A program made the translations under genes and the position numbers. A stretch of DNA of 8,216 nucleotides from an uncultured Lachnospiraceae bacterium. Lineage in GTDB: Bacteria; Bacillota; Clostridia; Lachnospirales; Lachnospiraceae. Below the pieces are notes generated by a model. It saw nothing but the letters and a program-made list of their open reading frames with translations. It had not been told where the DNA came from and searched no databases. This document shows positions 5,733-8,216 of this stretch, in pieces; the first letter of the stretch is position 1; each line of letters opens with the position of its first letter. Location: assembly GCA_902796045.1 (NCBI GenBank), contig CADBNQ010000067.1, positions 1-8,216 of the forward strand, read 5' to 3'.

Positions 5733-6368
5733 ATGAGACTGCGGAATGTAAAAGGCTCAAGAGAAGAGATTGCAAGAAATGAGTATGTGGTAAAGGAAGC
5801 GGAAAATATCCGGGGAAACTGGAAGGACTATCTTGGGAATGATCATCAGATCCATATAGAGATTGGCATGGGAAAAGGCCAGTTTCTGATGGAAATGGCC
5901 GGGAAGTATCCGGAGATTAATTTCATAGGGATAGAGAAGTATTCCAGTGTGCTTGTCAGAGCTCTGGAGAAAATGGTTGAGAAACCCCTGGATAATGTAC
6001 ACTTTATCCGGATGGATGCCGAATATGTCCCGATGATATTTGAAAAGGGGGAGGTCGGCCGGATCTACCTGAATTTTTCCGATCCCTGGCCAAAGGACCG
6101 CCATGTTAAGAGGCGGCTTACATCGAGACAATTCCTTGAACGGTATGACAGGATCCTGCAGGAAAAGGGAGAGATCATCTTTAAGACTGACAACCGGGAT
6201 CTGTTCGAGTTCTCTCTGAAAGAAGCAGAAGAAGCCGGGTGGTGTCTGGATCTGTGCACCTTTGATCTTCACCACAGCGAATACCTTGCAGGGAATGTGA
6301 TGACCGAGTACGAGGAGAAGTTTGTCAAAAAAGGGAATCCCATATGTAAGATGGTTATCCATAAATAA
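5733..6368 (+). CDS. trmB: tRNA (guanine-N7-)-methyltransferase (m7G46)
   Basis: TrmB transfers a methyl group from S-adenosylmethionine to N7 of G46 in the variable loop of tRNAs. The 211-residue length is typical of the Firmicutes enzyme. It starts MRLRNVKG, as family members do. The SAM-binding loop is EIGMGKG (43-49), followed by GIEKY with E68 as the acidic residue expected to contact the SAM ribose. The signature FSDPWPKDRH lies at 115-124, TDN at 152-154, and the C-terminal TEYE (191-194) ahead of the G-NPI segment completes the family pattern. AGGGG (5722-5726) is 6 bases before ATG. The phosphatase gene begins 29 bases after the stop with no terminator, so the two are probably co-transcribed. 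No key residue is missing. Confidence 0.96.
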   Translation: MRLRNVKGSREEIARNEYVVKEAENIRGNWKDYLGNDHQIHIEIGMGKGQFLMEMAGKYPEINFIGIEKYSSVLVRALEKMVEKPLDNVHFIRMDAEYVPMIFEKGEVGRIYLNFSDPWPKDRHVKRRLTSRQFLERYDRILQEKGEIIFKTDNRDLFEFSLKEAEEAGWCLDLCTFDLHHSEYLAGNVMTEYEEKFVKKGNPICKMVIHK

Positions 6369-6379
6369 AGTGGAGAAGA

Positions 6380-6414
6380 TTAAGCTTAAGGAGAACTATG
6401 ATGGAAAAGCTTAA
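6380..6414 (+). promoter_or_regulatory. Stem-loop presenting the phosphatase start region in its loop
   Basis: TTAAGCTT (6380-6387) is exactly complementary to AAGCTTAA (6407-6414). The 19-base loop (6388-6406) holds the whole AAGGAG ribosome binding site (6388-6393) and both tandem ATG codons (6398 and 6401). The arms are AT-rich and each is nearly palindromic, so the pairing and any effect on translation are inference. Confidence 0.4.
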
Positions 6415-8038
6415 GAAAATAAAAAACAGTATTGTCTTTAAAAGCCTGGCCGGCGTTATTATCCTCCTTATCATCTTTTCCATAGTGGTGAGCATCATTG
6501 GCTATGAGGGCGTTACGGCCGTTCTTCTGGAACAGTATGCAGATGGAGCCTTCCGTACTGCCCGTTCTGCGGCAGAGACAGTGAATCCTGACCATATTGA
6601 CGATATGCTGGAAAGTGAAGGGCACTCTCTTGAATACCAGCGCTCCTATGAACAGATGCAGCATCTGTGCAATACCCAGGGCGTGACCTTTATTTACGTA
6701 ATCATTCCAGATGTGACTGACTACGGCCATATCACTTTTCTCATATCGACCATCAATGAAAATGTCCACTATACCAAGTATCCTTTTGGCTATGTCCGGG
6801 AGACGACCAATGATGACTACAGGGAAAAATACCGCTTGCTCTATGAAGGGAAGTCAGACCAGGAGCTGGTGATCAGAGACCGGGGGTATATTGAGACGGA
6901 TCCTCATATCACTGCCATGATTCCCCTGAAGGATTCGAACGGACAGACCCAGGGTATCCTGTGTGTACAGCGGCAGATGGATGGCCTGGTGACAGGCAGG
7001 CGTTCTTTTGTCATTAAGGTGTTCCTGGCCATGACCGTCCTTGTTATCGTGATTATCATCATCGAGGGACTTTTCCTCAGTAAAACGATCCTCTATCCAT
7101 TGACAAAGATCAGCGAGGAGGCAGAGAGGTTTGCCAGGGAGAATGTGGCGGCCGAGACCAAGCTTAAAGAGTTTATCCGTACTGATGATGAGGTAGGGAT
7201 CCTGGCCTCCTCCATAGACCAGATGGAGGAGCAGGTTCAGGAGTATATGGAAGACCTCACCCGCATCACGGCCGAAAAACAGAAGATCAGCACAGAGATG
7301 CAGCTGGCCAGCCGTATTCAGAACGGTATGCTGCCGGATTCTTCTCCTGCTTTCCCGGACCGACATGAATTTGATGTCTTCGGGGTCATGGATCCGGCAA
7401 GGGAAGTCGGGGGAGACTTTTTTGATTACTTCCTGATCGATGAGGACCATCTGTGCATCATGATTGCAGACGTGTCGGGCAAAGGGGTCCCCGCTGCTCT
7501 GTTTATGATGTCTTCCAAGATCATCCTGATCAATAATGCTCTGGCGGGCGGGTCGCCGGCAGAGACCCTGGAGCAGTCCAACGCTATGTTGTGCAGAAAA
7601 AATGTAGGCGACATGTTTGTGACTGTATGGGTTGGAGTCCTTGAGATCTCTACCGGCAGGCTGACAGCGGCCAGCGCAGGCCATGAGTATCCTGTGCTGA
7701 AGGAGGCCGGCGGGAAGTTTGAACTGGTGAAAGACCGGAGGGGCTTTGTGCTTGGCGGTATGGAAGGATCAAAATACAAAGAATATGAGATTTTACTCAC
7801 GCCGGGGGCCAAGCTTTTTGTCTATACAGACGGTCTGCCGGAGGCAACGGATGCCAATAATCAAATGTTTGGAATTGATCGTATGATAGAGGCATTAAAC
7901 ACCACGCCTGAAGCACCCGTCATGGACGTCATGGAGAATGTCCTGATAGCTGTATCATCATTTGTAGGAGATGAGGAACAGTTTGATGACCTGACCATGG
8001 TCTGCCTTGAGTATCGTGGAAATAACCCGGAAAAATAA
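6398..8038 (+). CDS. Membrane RsbU/SpoIIE-type PP2C serine/threonine phosphatase with extracellular sensor and HAMP domain
   Basis: This 546-residue protein probably senses an external signal and dephosphorylates a cytoplasmic partner, in this family typically an anti-sigma-factor antagonist. TM1 is at about 17-34; residues 35-200 form an extracellular domain of about 165 residues, Cache-like in length and placement; TM2 is at about 204-227. A HAMP-like linker (228-285, with the YPLTKISEEAERFA start and DEVGILASSIDQM end) leads through a coiled coil (285-312, ending in QLASRIQNGMLP, typical of these phosphatases) to the SpoIIE domain (about 325-543). Metal-binding candidates are D340 in VGGD, D358 in ADVSGKG, D478 in YTDG and D530/D531 in FDDLT. 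AAGGAG precedes the tandem ATG codons by 4 or 7 bases, so either Met may be used. No anti-sigma factor or antagonist gene is adjacent, so the target is unknown. No clear terminator follows the stop. Confidence 0.93.
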   Translation: MMEKLKKIKNSIVFKSLAGVIILLIIFSIVVSIIGYEGVTAVLLEQYADGAFRTARSAAETVNPDHIDDMLESEGHSLEYQRSYEQMQHLCNTQGVTFIYVIIPDVTDYGHITFLISTINENVHYTKYPFGYVRETTNDDYREKYRLLYEGKSDQELVIRDRGYIETDPHITAMIPLKDSNGQTQGILCVQRQMDGLVTGRRSFVIKVFLAMTVLVIVIIIIEGLFLSKTILYPLTKISEEAERFARENVAAETKLKEFIRTDDEVGILASSIDQMEEQVQEYMEDLTRITAEKQKISTEMQLASRIQNGMLPDSSPAFPDRHEFDVFGVMDPAREVGGDFFDYFLIDEDHLCIMIADVSGKGVPAALFMMSSKIILINNALAGGSPAETLEQSNAMLCRKNVGDMFVTVWVGVLEISTGRLTAASAGHEYPVLKEAGGKFELVKDRRGFVLGGMEGSKYKEYEILLTPGAKLFVYTDGLPEATDANNQMFGIDRMIEALNTTPEAPVMDVMENVLIAVSSFVGDEEQFDDLTMVCLEYRGNNPEK

Positions 8039-8058
8039 TCGGAAACCGGCGCTATGAA

Positions 8059-8087
8059 TTGACTAAAAAAACCAGCTATTGTAAAAT
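8059..8087 (+). promoter_or_regulatory. Sigma-A type promoter of the lipoprotein gene
   Basis: TTGACT (8059-8064) and TAAAAT (8082-8087) are separated by 17 bases, the same two hexamers and spacing as the carboxypeptidase promoter. The -10 box is 51 bases upstream of the start codon. A small inverted repeat, CTATT-gtaa-AATAG (8076-8089), overlaps the -10 box and may be chance. Confidence 0.8.
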
Positions 8088-8138
8088 AGTAATGAAATAT
8101 AACTATATAAAAAAGATTTATGTAGGAGGAGAAATAAC

Positions 8139-8216
8139 ATGAAAAAAATAGCAGCAGCAATTGTTTTGTGTCTTGGAATAATGATGCTGGCAGCATGTGG
8201 AGCCGGTGAAGGGGCC
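8139..8216 (+). CDS. Lipoprotein, N-terminal fragment (lipobox signal peptide)
   Basis: Only the first 26 residues are in the window. They form a classical type II signal peptide: KK at positions 2-3, a hydrophobic core, and the lipobox LAAC (17-20), with C20 as the expected lipidated residue, followed by the small flexible residues GAGEGA. The protein should be exported and anchored on the outer face of the cytoplasmic membrane. AGGAGGA (8124-8130) lies 8 bases before ATG, and a good promoter is upstream, so the gene has its own transcript. Many such proteins are ABC-transporter substrate-binding proteins, but the mature part is missing and no function can be assigned. Confidence 0.88.
   Translation, partial: MKKIAAAIVLCLGIMMLAACGAGEGA

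Noticed and set aside
6854..7684. 276-codon open frame on the minus strand within the phosphatase gene
   Set aside because: It lies opposite the sensor end, HAMP and PP2C domains, and its His/Asp/Gln-rich translation resembles no family.
8027..8049. CCGG repeats around the phosphatase stop codon as a possible terminator
   Set aside because: The stem would be only 4 bp with a large loop and no T tract follows; transcription may simply continue toward the lipoprotein gene.

Overview
The window looks like a chromosomal, gene-dense piece of a Firmicutes genome, most likely class Clostridia and close to Lachnospiraceae. This rests on several things seen together: strong AGGAGG-type ribosome binding sites, TTGACx-N17-TAAAAT/TATAAT promoters, moderate GC content, a clostridial type of seryl-tRNA synthetase, an S11 D,D-carboxypeptidase with a C-terminal membrane anchor, and an RsbU/SpoIIE-type membrane phosphatase. 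The family-level placement is inference. I see no mobile element, CRISPR array, tRNA or rRNA.

Layout. Bases 2-961 hold the 3' part of a hybrid sensor histidine kinase (end of the ATPase domain plus two receiver domains), closed by a hairpin terminator at 970-1000. A consensus-like promoter at 1016-1044, partly inside the terminator's pyrimidine-rich tail, starts a probable three-gene unit on the + strand. Its genes are an SCP2-like lipid-binding protein with an 11-residue-repeat tail (1096-1701), a diacylglycerol/lipid kinase of the YegS/BmrU family (1750-2700, GTG start preferred), and serS (2720-4000). It ends at a hairpin terminator at 4022-4047. A D-alanyl-D-alanine carboxypeptidase gene (3990-5555, - strand) converges on serS and overlaps it by 11 bp, so the serS terminator lies inside the end of the carboxypeptidase coding region. 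A 177-bp divergent intergenic region (5556-5732) carries a very good promoter for the carboxypeptidase and a weaker candidate for trmB. trmB (5733-6368) and a membrane PP2C-type phosphatase (6398-8038) follow 29 bp apart, probably as one unit. A good promoter at 8059-8087 then drives a lipoprotein gene that starts at 8139 and runs off the window.

How the genes fit together. The SCP2-like protein and the lipid kinase suggest membrane-lipid handling; serS and trmB serve translation; the carboxypeptidase trims peptidoglycan; the hybrid kinase and the phosphatase are membrane signalling proteins whose partners lie outside the window. Most genes are ordinary housekeeping genes, and I see no clearly new multi-gene system. 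The most unusual object is the SCP2-like protein: its tail is seven exact 11-residue units whose net charge climbs steadily from -2 to +6. Second are the serS terminator embedded in the opposing gene and the atypical active-site motifs of this SerRS.
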